DNA of 64,000 nt from CBDCXE01 sp965223725 [NCBI: Nitrospinota bacterium] (GTDB taxonomy: Bacteria > Nitrospinota_A > UBA7883): positions 186,001 to 250,000 of the forward strand of contig CBDCXE010000001.1 of NCBI GenBank assembly GCA_965223725.1, in the 5' to 3' direction. The notes below the pieces were generated by a model. It ran no database searches. It was not told where the DNA came from and was given only the letters and a program-made list of their open reading frames with translations. The position numbers were made by a program, and so were the translations under genes. Positions 54,806 through 63,868 of the stretch are shown in pieces. Position 1 is the first letter of the stretch; each line of letters begins with the position of its first letter.

Positions 54806-55636
54806 TTATGCGACTTTTCGGGCTTCAATGGCTGGCTGTTTTTCCGTGGCAGCCAACGCAAATTCTTTCGGCGTTTTATTACCTAATGCCGAGTGCGGGC
54901 GAAATTCATTATAATCTTTTCGCCACGTCTCGATCTTACTCCTGGCATCCTCCATTGACAAGAACCAATGTGTGTTCAAACATTCATCCCGAAAACTTCC
55001 GTTGAATGACTCTATGAAAGCGTTATCCGTGGGCTTGCCGGGCCTCGAAAAATCCAACTCTACCTTCCGCTCATACGCCCACTTGTCCAACGCCTTCGAA
55101 ATAAACTCTGGACCGTTATCCACCCGAATACTTTTAGGCGCGCTACGTATATAAACAAGCTGCGTCAAAAATGATGAAACCATCTCACCGGTAACCTTCT
55201 TGTCAACCAACATCCCAAGGCTCTCCCGACTAAAATTATCGACTATCGTCAAAGCCCGAAACCGGCGGCCATCAAACAGAGCGTCGGTCACGAAATCCAT
55301 GCTCCAGCTCTCATTAAGCTCGGTCGCCACTTCACGGGCTCCGCGACTCCTGGCCGACACGTGACGCTTCGGGCGCCGCATGCGCAAGCCAAGCCCTTCA
55401 AGGCGGTACAAACGCAACACACGTTTGTGGTTCACCTTCCAACCTTCCCGACGAAGCAGGGTATATATTCGCTGGTAACCGTATCGAGGACGGTCTGCCG
55501 CCAACTGACAAATACGAGCTCGTAACACGGCCTGGTCAGGAGCAACCGATTGGTACCGGATCGTCGAGCGAGCAAACTCAAACGCTTTGCATATATGGCG
55601 TTCGGGCGCTCGATACGTATCCTTCATCTCCTGCAC
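54806..55636 (-). CDS. IS3-family transposase OrfB (DDE integrase domain)
   Basis: This 276-aa protein contains the rve catalytic core: first Asp in WSMDFVTDA, second Asp in RVDNGPEF and Glu in AFIESFNGSFRDECL. An N-terminal HTH_21 part (DRPRYGYQRIYTLLRREGW) is present. The C-terminal YNEFRPHSALGNKTPKEFA is typical of IS3 elements. It is normally made as an OrfAB fusion by -1 frameshifting; the open frame extends upstream of the first ATG into orfA. The stop lies within 30 bp of the IS end. Confidence 0.94.
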   Translation of the reverse strand: MQEMKDTYRAPERHICKAFEFARSTIRYQSVAPDQAVLRARICQLAADRPRYGYQRIYTLLRREGWKVNHKRVLRLYRLEGLGLRMRRPKRHVSARSRGAREVATELNESWSMDFVTDALFDGRRFRALTIVDNFSRESLGMLVDKKVTGEMVSSFLTQLVYIRSAPKSIRVDNGPEFISKALDKWAYERKVELDFSRPGKPTDNAFIESFNGSFRDECLNTHWFLSMEDARSKIETWRKDYNEFRPHSALGNKTPKEFALAATEKQPAIEARKVA

Positions 55637-55659
55637 CAGTTGACGCTGCTGACCAGGCC

Positions 55660-55926
55660 TTAAAACTTTTTTCTGAGAGCATCCTGCAGCATCGACTTGT
55701 CGAGCGACAGATCCGCCACCAGCTTCTTCAGGCGGCCATTCTCTTCTTCAAGCTGGCGGAGCCTGCGAACTTCAGCTGGGCCGAGACCGGCATAGATCTT
55801 CTTCCAGCGATAAAACGTCTGCTCGCAGATACCCATCTTACGAACCACCTCGGCCACAGGTGTCCCCGTCTCGGCCTGTTGCAAGGCGAAAGCTATCTGC
55901 TGGTCGGTGAACTTCGACTTCCTCAT
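55660..55926 (-). CDS. IS3-family transposase OrfA
   Basis: This 88-aa helix-turn-helix protein (KFTDQQIAFALQQAETGTPV, then EQTFYRWKKIYAGL) ends in a leucine-zipper-like helix. It matches IS407-group OrfA proteins. A slippery heptamer AAAAAAG (55667-55673 on the plus strand, read in reverse) lies a few bases before its stop and should allow -1 frameshifting into orfB. Confidence 0.94.
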   Translation of the reverse strand: MRKSKFTDQQIAFALQQAETGTPVAEVVRKMGICEQTFYRWKKIYAGLGPAEVRRLRQLEEENGRLKKLVADLSLDKSMLQDALRKKF

Positions 55927-56033
55927 CAGTAAATCTCCACTTTGTTACAAGGTTAATTTAACCGATTACTCGCATTATCAATGGATCAATTTAAAGGGAA
56001 GAGGTCAACTACCAATGACAACTTTTGATTGCA

Positions 56034-57146
56034 TTAAATACAGACCTGACCAGCGCCGGAGTCCTGATAGCTCAACATGATGACCGGCGACGATACGTTA
56101 AGGAAACCGCCGTCCGCCGGGGCGGTGATCGATATCGTCGGCGGGACCGGCGGCGAGTAGCTGGAGATGATTAACCGTTCGATCTCATCGTCCGTATCTA
56201 TCGTGGCCAGGATCGCGCCGTTGGGCCCCACATGCACAAGACCCTCATCCAGAGCCACCCATACCGAGCCATCGGAATCACCGGCGATCGCTTCGATGTC
56301 GTCGTCAAGATCAACACTCAGCAATACAACGCCGCCGTTCGAAACCTTGACCAGCTCCTCATCAGCGGCAAGCCATACAGCGTCACCGGTGGAGCCAATC
56401 GCCTCCACGTCATCCACACCCAGGGTGAACGCAACAGTGGCCGCGGAGCTGTACGCCCGCACTTCGTCATCCAGAGCGATCCAAAGCAGTGAGGAAGCGT
56501 TATCGTAATGGATCGCCTCCACATCATCGTCGAGGTCGATGGAAACTATGGGAGCGCAAGCGGAACTGTAGGCGGTGACCTCCTCTTCTGTAGCCACCCA
56601 GGCCACTGAAGCGGACTGGTTGACCGATAACGACTCCACATCGTCACCGAGCCCAGCCGGACTGCCAAACAGGCCGTTCGGTGATACACAATATATGTTG
56701 TCATCAAGGGCAACCCAGAGCCCGCCGCTGGCCAGATTAACGGCAACAGCCGCGTCATCTATACCACCGTCGTCATCATCGTCATCATCGTCGCCATCAT
56801 CATTGTCATCGTCATCATTATTATGACCAGGGGGCGTGGTTGCGCTGATCAAGGCGCCATCAAAGTCGTAGGAAAGCAAATTATTACCGGCGAAGGCCCA
56901 CACCCTCGAGTTCGCCCCGTCCACTGCAAACGAACGCAGCTCTCCCGTCAGGGGTATGGTTAGTAGTAAAGCCCCATCCGAAGTCGAACGCTTCTCTATA
57001 TAATCCTCACCCGAACTCCATAACAGAGAGCCAGCCGACTGTTGCGCCAGGCCGACGCCAGCCAGTTTGAAACCAGCGAACAGAACCAGAGGAACCAGAA
57101 GAAATGAAAGGAAAAAACCGGACAGAAACTTCGACCGAACACTCAT
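56034..57146 (-). pseudogene. Secreted beta-propeller-like protein truncated by the IS
   Basis: The N-terminus has a signal peptide (about residues 1-32 from the ATG at 57146). The next 280 residues are repeats of the type DDVEAI...SLLWIALDDEVRAYS, spaced about 40 residues apart, as in NHL or YVTN-like propellers. An Asp-rich stretch (about residues 104-122) is encoded by GTCATC-type triplets. The end, ISITAPADGGFLNVSSPVI, is the beginning of an Ig-like domain that normally continues. The frame stops at 56034, 26 bp from the IS end, so the gene was probably longer. An ATG at 57158 is an alternative start. Confidence 0.75.
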
Positions 57147-57805
57147 ATCGCTTCCCATGCAAGAGGAACAACATCAGGAACACCCGGCAAGGAGACCAGG
57201 GCCCCACCATCTATACATTCCCCCCTGCGGAAGCAAGTATAATCAGGCTTTGCCAGCAAAAGCAACCAAAAAATGTAATAAATTACAAAAAGTATGGAAA
57301 AAGTAATAATTAACACCAACTATAGAAAAGCTAAGCAGCAATTAATCAATAAGATAACCCATCGGATAATATAGAAATTACATGTAAACACCACCCTTTG
57401 CGCTTGAACAGAGTTTCGCATTACTTACGACGATAATTCAGTATCAACACAAGTAAATAGCAGTTGAGGAATTTGAGGGATCGTTTTGCCGCCTGCCCGT
57501 TATCTGATGTTCAACTGTATACCGATGTTTCTGGAAAATATACGCCTGACAGACGGGCGTTAGTCTGGACAATGCCGGGCATCGTAAAATCCGCCCGCCA
57601 ATGGACATCGTAGCAATATAACAACAGCCGGACCGTGGAGTTGGTTACAACATCAGGAGTGAAGGTCAGCGCATATCCATAAGGCGCAACAATAAAACTA
57701 TGTTGACACCTAATCGCAGCAGTGGTGTTACATCACCACTGCGTGTATCATAGTATCGGTTTAACATTAACGGATAACACTTAACCTGACAGGAAACAGA
57801 AAAGC
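57147..57805. other. Upstream region with a coding-like fragment and a hairpin
   Basis: This gap separates the propeller gene from manC. A minus-strand frame ending at 57511 reads like protein (VAPYGYALTFTPDVVTNSTV, then YCYDVHWRADFTMPGI) but has no start or family that I recognise; it may be a gene remnant. A perfect hairpin lies at 57719-57742 close to manC. Confidence 0.4.
57719..57742 (+). promoter_or_regulatory. Perfect hairpin upstream of manC
   Basis: GCAGTGGTG and CACCACTGC form a nine-bp stem with a TTACAT loop, about 64 bp before the manC start. There is no T run after it, so it is more likely an operator or mRNA structure than a terminator. Confidence 0.4.
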
Positions 57806-58879
57806 ATGTTGCACGTTGTGATTATGGCTGGGGGCAAGGGTTCCCGGTTTTGGCCCGTTTCCAGGGAGGAAACGCCGAAACAACTGATATCGCTGGCTGG
57901 TGATCGAACCATGCTCCAGGCCACTGTCGACCGGATTATGCCGCTGGCGCCTGCCGACAGGATGCTGGTTGTTGCCGGCGCAATGCATGCGGACGCTGTC
58001 CGGGAGCAGTTGCCCGACTTGCCGGACGAAAATCTGATCATAGAGCCGGTCGGCCGAAACACGGCGCCCTGCGTTTTGTTGGCGGCAATGATAGTTAACA
58101 GACGCGACCCTGATGGAACCATGGCCATATTCCCAGCAGATCATCTGATAGCAAAACCTGACCTGTTGATCGAATCGGTAAACGATATCGCAGAATCATT
58201 GGAATCGGACCCGGGCAAGCTGGGCGCCATCGGAATCAAGCCTGCATACCCAGAGACCGGATACGGCTATATAAAACGGGGAGAGTCTATCGGGCCAACT
58301 TTATACAAAGCGGAAAAGTTCATGGAAAAACCGGACCATGACACGGCCCAGGATTATGTCAGCTCTGGCGAATATTACTGGAACTCCGGTATGTTTTTCT
58401 GGAAGGCGCGTACGATCATAGAACAAATGAAACTGTTCGAACCACAGCTTTGCTCTGATATGGCCCCACTATTGCGTGATATCGACACAGAGAGGTTTAA
58501 CGAGTCGATGGACGCGATCTACCCAGTGTTGAAAGCTGATTCCATAGACTACGCCGTGATGGAGAAAGCCGGCGCGCAAGGCAATGTTCTGGTGGCGGAA
58601 TGTGATCCGGGATGGAACGATGTCGGCTCCTGGCGAGCGTTATACGACATTATGACGCCGGGCGCCGATGGATCGAGGTGTCGTGGCGAATCGGTTATGA
58701 TCGACTCCCGCAATATTGTCACCTACAACGACAAGCGACTGGTGGCGGCCATTGGCGTGGAGGACCTCATAATCGTAGAGACCGATGACGCGTTGCTGGT
58801 GTGCCATAAAGACAAGGCGCAGGATGTCCGAAAAGTTGTGGACAAGCTGAAAGATAGAGGCCGAACAGATCTTTTATAA
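57806..58879 (+). CDS. manC: Mannose-1-phosphate guanylyltransferase
   Basis: This 357-aa enzyme makes GDP-mannose from GTP and mannose 1-phosphate for surface sugars. The nucleotide-binding motif GGKGSRFWPVSREETPKQL, the block EKFMEKPDHDTA and WNSGMFFWKA identify the family. The C-terminal phosphomannose isomerase domain found in type II enzymes is absent. It converges on galE with a 6-bp overlap of coding ends. Confidence 0.94.
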   Translation: MLHVVIMAGGKGSRFWPVSREETPKQLISLAGDRTMLQATVDRIMPLAPADRMLVVAGAMHADAVREQLPDLPDENLIIEPVGRNTAPCVLLAAMIVNRRDPDGTMAIFPADHLIAKPDLLIESVNDIAESLESDPGKLGAIGIKPAYPETGYGYIKRGESIGPTLYKAEKFMEKPDHDTAQDYVSSGEYYWNSGMFFWKARTIIEQMKLFEPQLCSDMAPLLRDIDTERFNESMDAIYPVLKADSIDYAVMEKAGAQGNVLVAECDPGWNDVGSWRALYDIMTPGADGSRCRGESVMIDSRNIVTYNDKRLVAAIGVEDLIIVETDDALLVCHKDKAQDVRKVVDKLKDRGRTDLL

Positions 58880-59860
58880 TCTGGACGTGTGCCAGTTTAA
58901 AGCAGTCTCCACTATCGACTCCAGATCAGGGTACTCTGGCCTCCAGCCTAATACTGATTGCGCTTTGGCGGATGAGCCGATAAGGATAGCTGGGTCACCC
59001 GCCCTTCGGGGCGCGTCGATAACGCTTACCTCTCTACCGCTCAGTTTCACCACCGTGTCTATCACCTGCCGGACCGAATAACCATTGCCGTTACCCAAAT
59101 TGAATGTCGCTGGCTCGTCGCTGCTGTCCAGGTAATCGAGCGCTTTTATATGAGCGTCGATAAGATCGTTAATATGGATATAGTCCCGAATGCAAGTTCC
59201 ATCCTCTGTTGGATAATCAGTCCCGAAAACCGATATGTTTTCGCGCTTGCCCAGGGCTGCGTCGATCACCAGTGGTATCAGGTGGGTCTCCGGATCGTGG
59301 TCCTCGCCCAGCTCCCCCTCCGGGTCGGCGCCCGCCGCGTTGAAGTAGCGCAGGAATAAAGGACGCAAACCAGACGATCGGGCCAGGTCCATGGCCATCT
59401 GCTCGAACACCATTTTTGTATAGCCATAAGGGTTGACCGGAGCCAGGGGATGCTCTTCCGTCAATGGGATTTCGTTCGGCTCTCCATACACCGCGCAGGT
59501 GGAGGAAAATATCAGCTTGGCAACGTTATGCCGGATCATCGCCTCCAGCAACACCAGCCCTTTAGATACGTTGTTAAGATAATACTTGGCCGGGTTTTCC
59601 ACCGATTCATTCACATAAGCGAACGCAGCGAAATGAACAACTGCGTGGATGGAGTGTGTGCTGAACACATGATCCAGCGCTTCTTTATCACCGATATCGC
59701 CCACGATCAAATTGCCATTGATCACAGCTTCGGCGTGTCCGGTTGAAAGGTTGTCCAGAATTACCACATCCCACCCTGCTTTGCATAGCAGTTTGACACA
59801 ATGGCTGCCGATATATCCGGCTCCGCCTGTCACAAGGATTGTTCCGGTTTGTTTTGCCAA
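58874..59860 (-). CDS. galE: UDP-glucose 4-epimerase
   Basis: GalE interconverts UDP-glucose and UDP-galactose. The 328-aa protein has VTGGAGYIGSH (about residues 10-20), the catalytic motif YGYTK with its serine in FSSTCAVYG, and LRYFNAAGADPEGELGEDHD. All are typical of GalE. It follows the SPOR-domain gene on the same strand by 35 bp. Confidence 0.95.
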   Translation of the reverse strand: MAKQTGTILVTGGAGYIGSHCVKLLCKAGWDVVILDNLSTGHAEAVINGNLIVGDIGDKEALDHVFSTHSIHAVVHFAAFAYVNESVENPAKYYLNNVSKGLVLLEAMIRHNVAKLIFSSTCAVYGEPNEIPLTEEHPLAPVNPYGYTKMVFEQMAMDLARSSGLRPLFLRYFNAAGADPEGELGEDHDPETHLIPLVIDAALGKRENISVFGTDYPTEDGTCIRDYIHINDLIDAHIKALDYLDSSDEPATFNLGNGNGYSVRQVIDTVVKLSGREVSVIDAPRRAGDPAILIGSSAKAQSVLGWRPEYPDLESIVETALNWHTSRL

Positions 59861-59895
59861 AATATTTTGCCTGCCTACATCTGCATATTATCTGT

Positions 59896-60726
59896 TTACC
59901 AGCGGACTATCTGATAGATATTCTCGATCCCTTGATTCTTCAACGATTGGCTCCGTGCGTTGATTTCATCAATGGTGTGGTACTGCTTCTTCTCGTATAC
60001 ATAAAATATTTCAGAAGAGCTTCTCCAGTTAATCACCTTTTTAGTATACCCTTTCTCTTCCAGTCTATCCGCCAGGTAATTTACTGCTTCAAGGTCGCTT
60101 CTGCTTATGGTTTTCACATAATGCCCTTTTTTACCCTGATAATGGCTGGTGAATATCCCTTCACTCCTCAACAAGTCGGCGGCTTCTTGCGCGCCCTTGC
60201 TATCGCTCCATGGCCCTACCCTTATCCAGTAATAAACCGTGCCGCTCGCTTCGATGGCAATCTCGGTTTCGATACCATTTTGCAAAAGGTCGGCGGCAAT
60301 ATTGTCACAGCTATCCGAAGATTTACAATTCGCATATCTTATGCGCCACATTTTGCCATTATCATCTTCTGCGACATTGCTTTCATTTTCTACCAACAGT
60401 TCCTTAGTCTCCACAACAGGTTCCGGCTGTTTAACTTGTTCATCAACTTGTTCCACGTTGTTATTAGAGCTATCAGCAGCCGAACCATTAGAAACAGCCT
60501 CTTCTATCACAGGCGAGCTTTTGGGGGGTTCTACATTTTCTCCTACAGTCACTTTGTTGGTTTTTACTTCTTTTATTTCAGTTTGTGGCAGCTCGGCCAC
60601 CTGATCTTTATTGCCTAAATATTCACCCAGTTTGTAAAAAAACAAGACAGCGAACGCTACACAAGCTATTAATACTACGCGCTTGAGTATATTGTTGAGT
60701 TTCAGATGTAAAGGTATCCTGTCCAT
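59896..60726 (-). CDS. SPOR-domain membrane protein
   Basis: This 276-aa protein has a short cytoplasmic N-terminus and one membrane helix (about 16-32). A long acidic, Ser/Asn/Pro-rich linker and a SPOR domain follow (YWIRVGPWSDSKGAQEAADL, then TSHYQGKKGHYVKTI). SPOR domains bind denuded glycan strands at the division septum, so it is probably a cell-division or envelope protein. It is immediately upstream of galE. Confidence 0.88.
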   Translation of the reverse strand: MDRIPLHLKLNNILKRVVLIACVAFAVLFFYKLGEYLGNKDQVAELPQTEIKEVKTNKVTVGENVEPPKSSPVIEEAVSNGSAADSSNNNVEQVDEQVKQPEPVVETKELLVENESNVAEDDNGKMWRIRYANCKSSDSCDNIAADLLQNGIETEIAIEASGTVYYWIRVGPWSDSKGAQEAADLLRSEGIFTSHYQGKKGHYVKTISRSDLEAVNYLADRLEEKGYTKKVINWRSSSEIFYVYEKKQYHTIDEINARSQSLKNQGIENIYQIVRW

Positions 60727-60764
60727 TATTATTTATCTTAGAAAAAATATGGTGAGCGTAAAGG

Positions 60765-61208
60765 CTATATTTTTTTGCAGATCCAGACAGCGCCAGTCTT
60801 GCCGAAAATAATGCCCAGCTTGTTCGATCGGCTCACGATAAATTCCACAGAATCTGTGGAACCCACCGCCTCGCTGTTGCAACTACTCGATGATATGGTC
60901 CTGGTCAGTCTGCCTTCATTATTTTCCAGCGAACCGGCGGTTGAGCAACTGGAGCCATAGGTCAGGTTCATTTTTGATTTTGAGATTCTCCACACAGCGC
61001 CCGTTTTCCAGACATTCACACCGTTAAGGCTGATCACCCTCCAGCTACCCTCCCAATGGGATTTCACCCGCACAGGAGCCCTTGGCGCGGCTTTGGTCAT
61101 AGTATTATTTTCTGGCGCGGTGGCAGTATCGTCTGATAAATAGGGGATGCTACTGCAACCAAACAGGAGAGTCATGCTCATAATAATAGTTAAATTCTTG
61201 ATTCTCAT
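60765..61208 (-). CDS. Lipoprotein of unknown function
   Basis: This 147-aa protein has a lipoprotein signal with lipobox LLFGC (Cys18), a Thr/Pro/Ala-rich linker and a C-terminal beta domain (about 55-147). That domain contains WKTGAVWRISKSK and GKTGAVWICKKI, so it has an internal repeat of the KTGAVW motif, and four cysteines. I do not recognise a family. It lies 38 bp upstream of the SPOR gene on the same strand. Confidence 0.82.
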   Translation of the reverse strand: MRIKNLTIIMSMTLLFGCSSIPYLSDDTATAPENNTMTKAAPRAPVRVKSHWEGSWRVISLNGVNVWKTGAVWRISKSKMNLTYGSSCSTAGSLENNEGRLTRTISSSSCNSEAVGSTDSVEFIVSRSNKLGIIFGKTGAVWICKKI

Positions 61209-61316
61209 ATCTTTATAGTCATAAAAGGTTGTAAGCCCAGCTGAAGCTCAACTGTTCCAAATATATTTTGCCTGGTGTATAAACTATCAGTTTAACTGAA
61301 ATCTGCCGGATGGCGC

Positions 61317-63080
61317 TCAACCAATAGTCAGCATAACGTCGCCAGGATTAACTTTGTCGCCCTCTTTAATAGCAATCGATTTTACCACACCTGACAACGG
61401 CGAGGCCACATCAGTCTCCATCTTCATAGCTTCCAGTATTACTATTACATCGCCTTCATTCACTGTATCCCCCACATTGCAATGTATTTTCCACACAGAG
61501 CCAGCCAGAGGCGCGGGGACAGGCTCGCCATCACCACTTGATGGCGCCGCCGCAGCGACCGCAGGAGCCGCGGCTGGTGCGCTGGCAGATTGGGCGGCAG
61601 GCGCAGGCGCGCTGGAGCTGTCCATCTCGTCCACCTGAACATCATAAGAGTTGCCATTTACAGTCACACGAAACATGTTTGCCACAGCGGCCACCGCTGT
61701 ACTGGCTGGCGCAGAAGCTTCTTCTTTTTTGAACACTTCATCCGACGGGGTGCCGCGTTTTTCCAAATACTGTTCGGCGATCTGCGGAAAGAGGGCGAAG
61801 ACAATCACATCCTCATCCTTCGTCGCTTTATCCTTCACCTCTTCCTTTAGCTTCTCCCACTCCGGCTCCAGAAAGTCCGCCGGCCTGGCGGTGATACACT
61901 CCTTTTCACCGCATACTTTTTCGCGTAAATCGGGGTCGATAGAGCCAGGAACCTTGCCATATTTGCCTTCTATCAAAGCCTGCGATTCTTTCGATATCAC
62001 CTTATACCGTCCCATCAGGACGTTAAGCACCGCCTGGGTGCCCACGATCTGTGATGTGGGTGTCACCAATGGCGGGTAACCCATATCTTTGCGGGTCTGC
62101 GGCAGCTCTGCCATCACTTCCGGCATGCGATCCGCCGCGTTTTGCTGCCTAAGCTGCGATTCCAGGTTAGAGATCATGCCGCCGGGCACCTGCGATTTCA
62201 ATATGTTCACATCCACACCTAAAAACGCAGTGTCGAATGCTGAATATTCCTTACGAACTTCCTTGAAATATTCCTGGATATCGATTAGCAGGTCCAGATC
62301 GAGCCCGGTGTCGTATTCTGTGCCTTGCAGGGCGGCGACGATGGTCTCCGTCGGGCTGTGGCTGGTGCCCATGGAGAGCGACGATATGGCCGTGTCGACA
62401 ATATCGATACCAGCTTCGATCGCCTTGGTTATGGTCATCAGCGCGAACCCGGATGTGGTATGGGTATGCAAATGAAGCGGTATGGAGACCTTTTCCTTGA
62501 TCGCCGATACAAGCTCGAACGCCGCTGTTGGCGCCAGCAGCCCAGCCATATCCTTTATGCACAGCGTGTCTGACCCTAGATCCTCCACCCTCTGCGCCAG
62601 CTCTATGAACAACTCCGTACTGTGCACCGGGCTGGTGGTATAGCTCAGTGTGCCTTGGGCATGTTTGCCGTTGCGCTTCACTGCGTCGATGGAGGCCTTG
62701 ATGTTGCGCACATCATTCAGCGCGTCGAACACACGGAAAACATCGATGCCGGCTTCGCTCGACAGATCGACAAATTTATCGACCAGATCATCGGCATAGT
62801 GGCGATATCCCACCAGGTTCTGGCCGCGCAGAAGCATTTGGAACGGTGTGTTCGGCATCACTTTTTTCAACGCGCGCACCCGCTCCCACGGGTCCTCGTT
62901 CAGAAACCTGATACAAGCGTCAAACGTCGCCCCGCCCCACATCTCCACAGACCAGTAGCCAACCTTGTCCATCTTCTCTGCGATGGGGAGCATATGCTCG
63001 GTTTTCATGCGGGTGGCGAGCAGTGATTGATGAGAGTCCCTCAACGCAACTTCTGTGATATTTATCTTTTTTCCGGCCAT
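61317..63080 (-). CDS. OadA/PycB-type carboxyltransferase with biotinyl domain
   Basis: This 587-aa protein has a carboxyltransferase TIM barrel (about 1-270, DSHQSLLATRMKT and LHLHTHTTSGFA for the metal site). A PYC_OADA domain and an Ala/Pro-rich linker follow. The C-terminal biotinyl domain has EAMKMETDV, with the biotinylated Lys. It is either oxaloacetate decarboxylase alpha or the PycB subunit of two-subunit pyruvate carboxylase. No oadB/G or pycA is nearby, so it cannot be resolved here. Confidence 0.93.
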   Translation of the reverse strand: MAGKKINITEVALRDSHQSLLATRMKTEHMLPIAEKMDKVGYWSVEMWGGATFDACIRFLNEDPWERVRALKKVMPNTPFQMLLRGQNLVGYRHYADDLVDKFVDLSSEAGIDVFRVFDALNDVRNIKASIDAVKRNGKHAQGTLSYTTSPVHSTELFIELAQRVEDLGSDTLCIKDMAGLLAPTAAFELVSAIKEKVSIPLHLHTHTTSGFALMTITKAIEAGIDIVDTAISSLSMGTSHSPTETIVAALQGTEYDTGLDLDLLIDIQEYFKEVRKEYSAFDTAFLGVDVNILKSQVPGGMISNLESQLRQQNAADRMPEVMAELPQTRKDMGYPPLVTPTSQIVGTQAVLNVLMGRYKVISKESQALIEGKYGKVPGSIDPDLREKVCGEKECITARPADFLEPEWEKLKEEVKDKATKDEDVIVFALFPQIAEQYLEKRGTPSDEVFKKEEASAPASTAVAAVANMFRVTVNGNSYDVQVDEMDSSSAPAPAAQSASAPAAAPAVAAAAPSSGDGEPVPAPLAGSVWKIHCNVGDTVNEGDVIVILEAMKMETDVASPLSGVVKSIAIKEGDKVNPGDVMLTIG

Positions 63081-63540
63081 TTTCAGTTTTCCATTATTTT
63101 TAGTAAATAATTTACATGTTTAATATTCCGAAGCGCCATCAAAGAAAACGAACAGCGCTCTCCGGTCACGACATCGGATTATCGCACGACCGCCCGCCAA
63201 AAACAACGCCATTATGGCGTTTTTAGCCCTGTCGGGATTAATGACGCTGCCCTTCTGTTTGGTTAGTCAATTTAACCGGCCCTTTCACTATATGAGAAAA
63301 AGACTGCCGGCAGTGAGCGTTAGCAAACGCTTCCTGCGCGGTTGAGGATATGCGTACCTGCGTCATTCCGAACTTTATGTGAGGAATCTCAATTTGCGCT
63401 AAGGCGCTCTGTGCCTGAACTTGCCTGCGGTCTTAGTTCTTAAAAGTGGAAGGGCCTGTTAAATCGGATAAGTGAATAGAAGGGCATATCCGCTTATCCC
63501 GGCAGGGTATTTGCCCTGCCCACGGCAGTGCCCATGGCAG
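63081..63540. other. Intergenic region with a bidirectional hairpin
   Basis: This 460-bp gap between oadA and ftsB has no gene. A hairpin AACGCC-N5-GGCGTT with T-rich flanks on both strands (63198-63225) could terminate in either direction. GGCAGGG/CCCTGCC pairing occurs near 63500. The oadA promoter should be in the left part. Confidence 0.5.
63198..63225. terminator. Possible bidirectional terminator
   Basis: AACGCC (63205-63210) and GGCGTT (63216-63221) pair around ATTAT. A T run follows on the plus strand. On the minus strand GTTTTTGG follows, so transcription could end from either side; it lies about 315 bp after ftsB. Confidence 0.45.
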
Positions 63541-63849
63541 TTATGGCGCGCCGGTCAGTTTGTCGATTTCCACGAATTCGTATACCACTTCGTTTGGTTT
63601 GACCAGGCCCAGGTTCTCCCGCGCGATCGATTCTACATAGGTATCATCGCTGTTCAGTGAATCCAGCTCATTGGTGATGCGCTCGTTGTCGCTTTCAAGC
63701 TCTTGGATTTTCTGATCAACAGTCGATATGGCGTCGTTGAGCTTCTGCACGTCACGCAACCCGCTATCCTTGTAATAGGCGGTGGCGGACGCGATCACGA
63801 AAAATATTATCGATAACGCCAGCAGAACTTTCGATTTGCCGAATTCCAT
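63541..63849 (-). CDS. ftsB: FtsB/DivIC-type septum formation initiator
   Basis: This 102-aa bitopic protein has an N-terminal membrane helix (about 8-26) and then a coiled coil with leucine/isoleucine heptads (about 33-72). The C-terminal ARENLGLVKPNEVVYEFVE is typical of FtsB/DivIC. It acts in the FtsQLB divisome complex. It follows eno by about 19 bp on the same strand, the usual eno-ftsB arrangement. Confidence 0.92.
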   Translation of the reverse strand: MEFGKSKVLLALSIIFFVIASATAYYKDSGLRDVQKLNDAISTVDQKIQELESDNERITNELDSLNSDDTYVESIARENLGLVKPNEVVYEFVEIDKLTGAP

Positions 63850-63868
63850 AGCTTAATTATGATCGAAA

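Larger units (their letters stand above)
54778..56007 (-). mobile_element. IS3-family insertion sequence (IS407-like)
   Basis: This 1,230-bp element has terminal repeats TGACCACTTCCC (54778-54789) and its inverted counterpart at 55996-56007; they match at 11 of 12 bases. It carries overlapping orfA and orfB, with a run of six A residues as a likely frameshift site. The reading frames are intact, so it may still be mobile. I see no convincing target-site duplication. Confidence 0.85.

Noticed and set aside
54725-56011. Target-site duplication of the IS3 element
   Set aside because: No matching 3-4 bp flank is found for any of the three possible left ends; the nearest match is imperfect.
56761-56826. 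CRISPR-like or satellite repeat
   Set aside because: The triplet repeats are in frame and encode an Asp-rich stretch of the truncated propeller protein.
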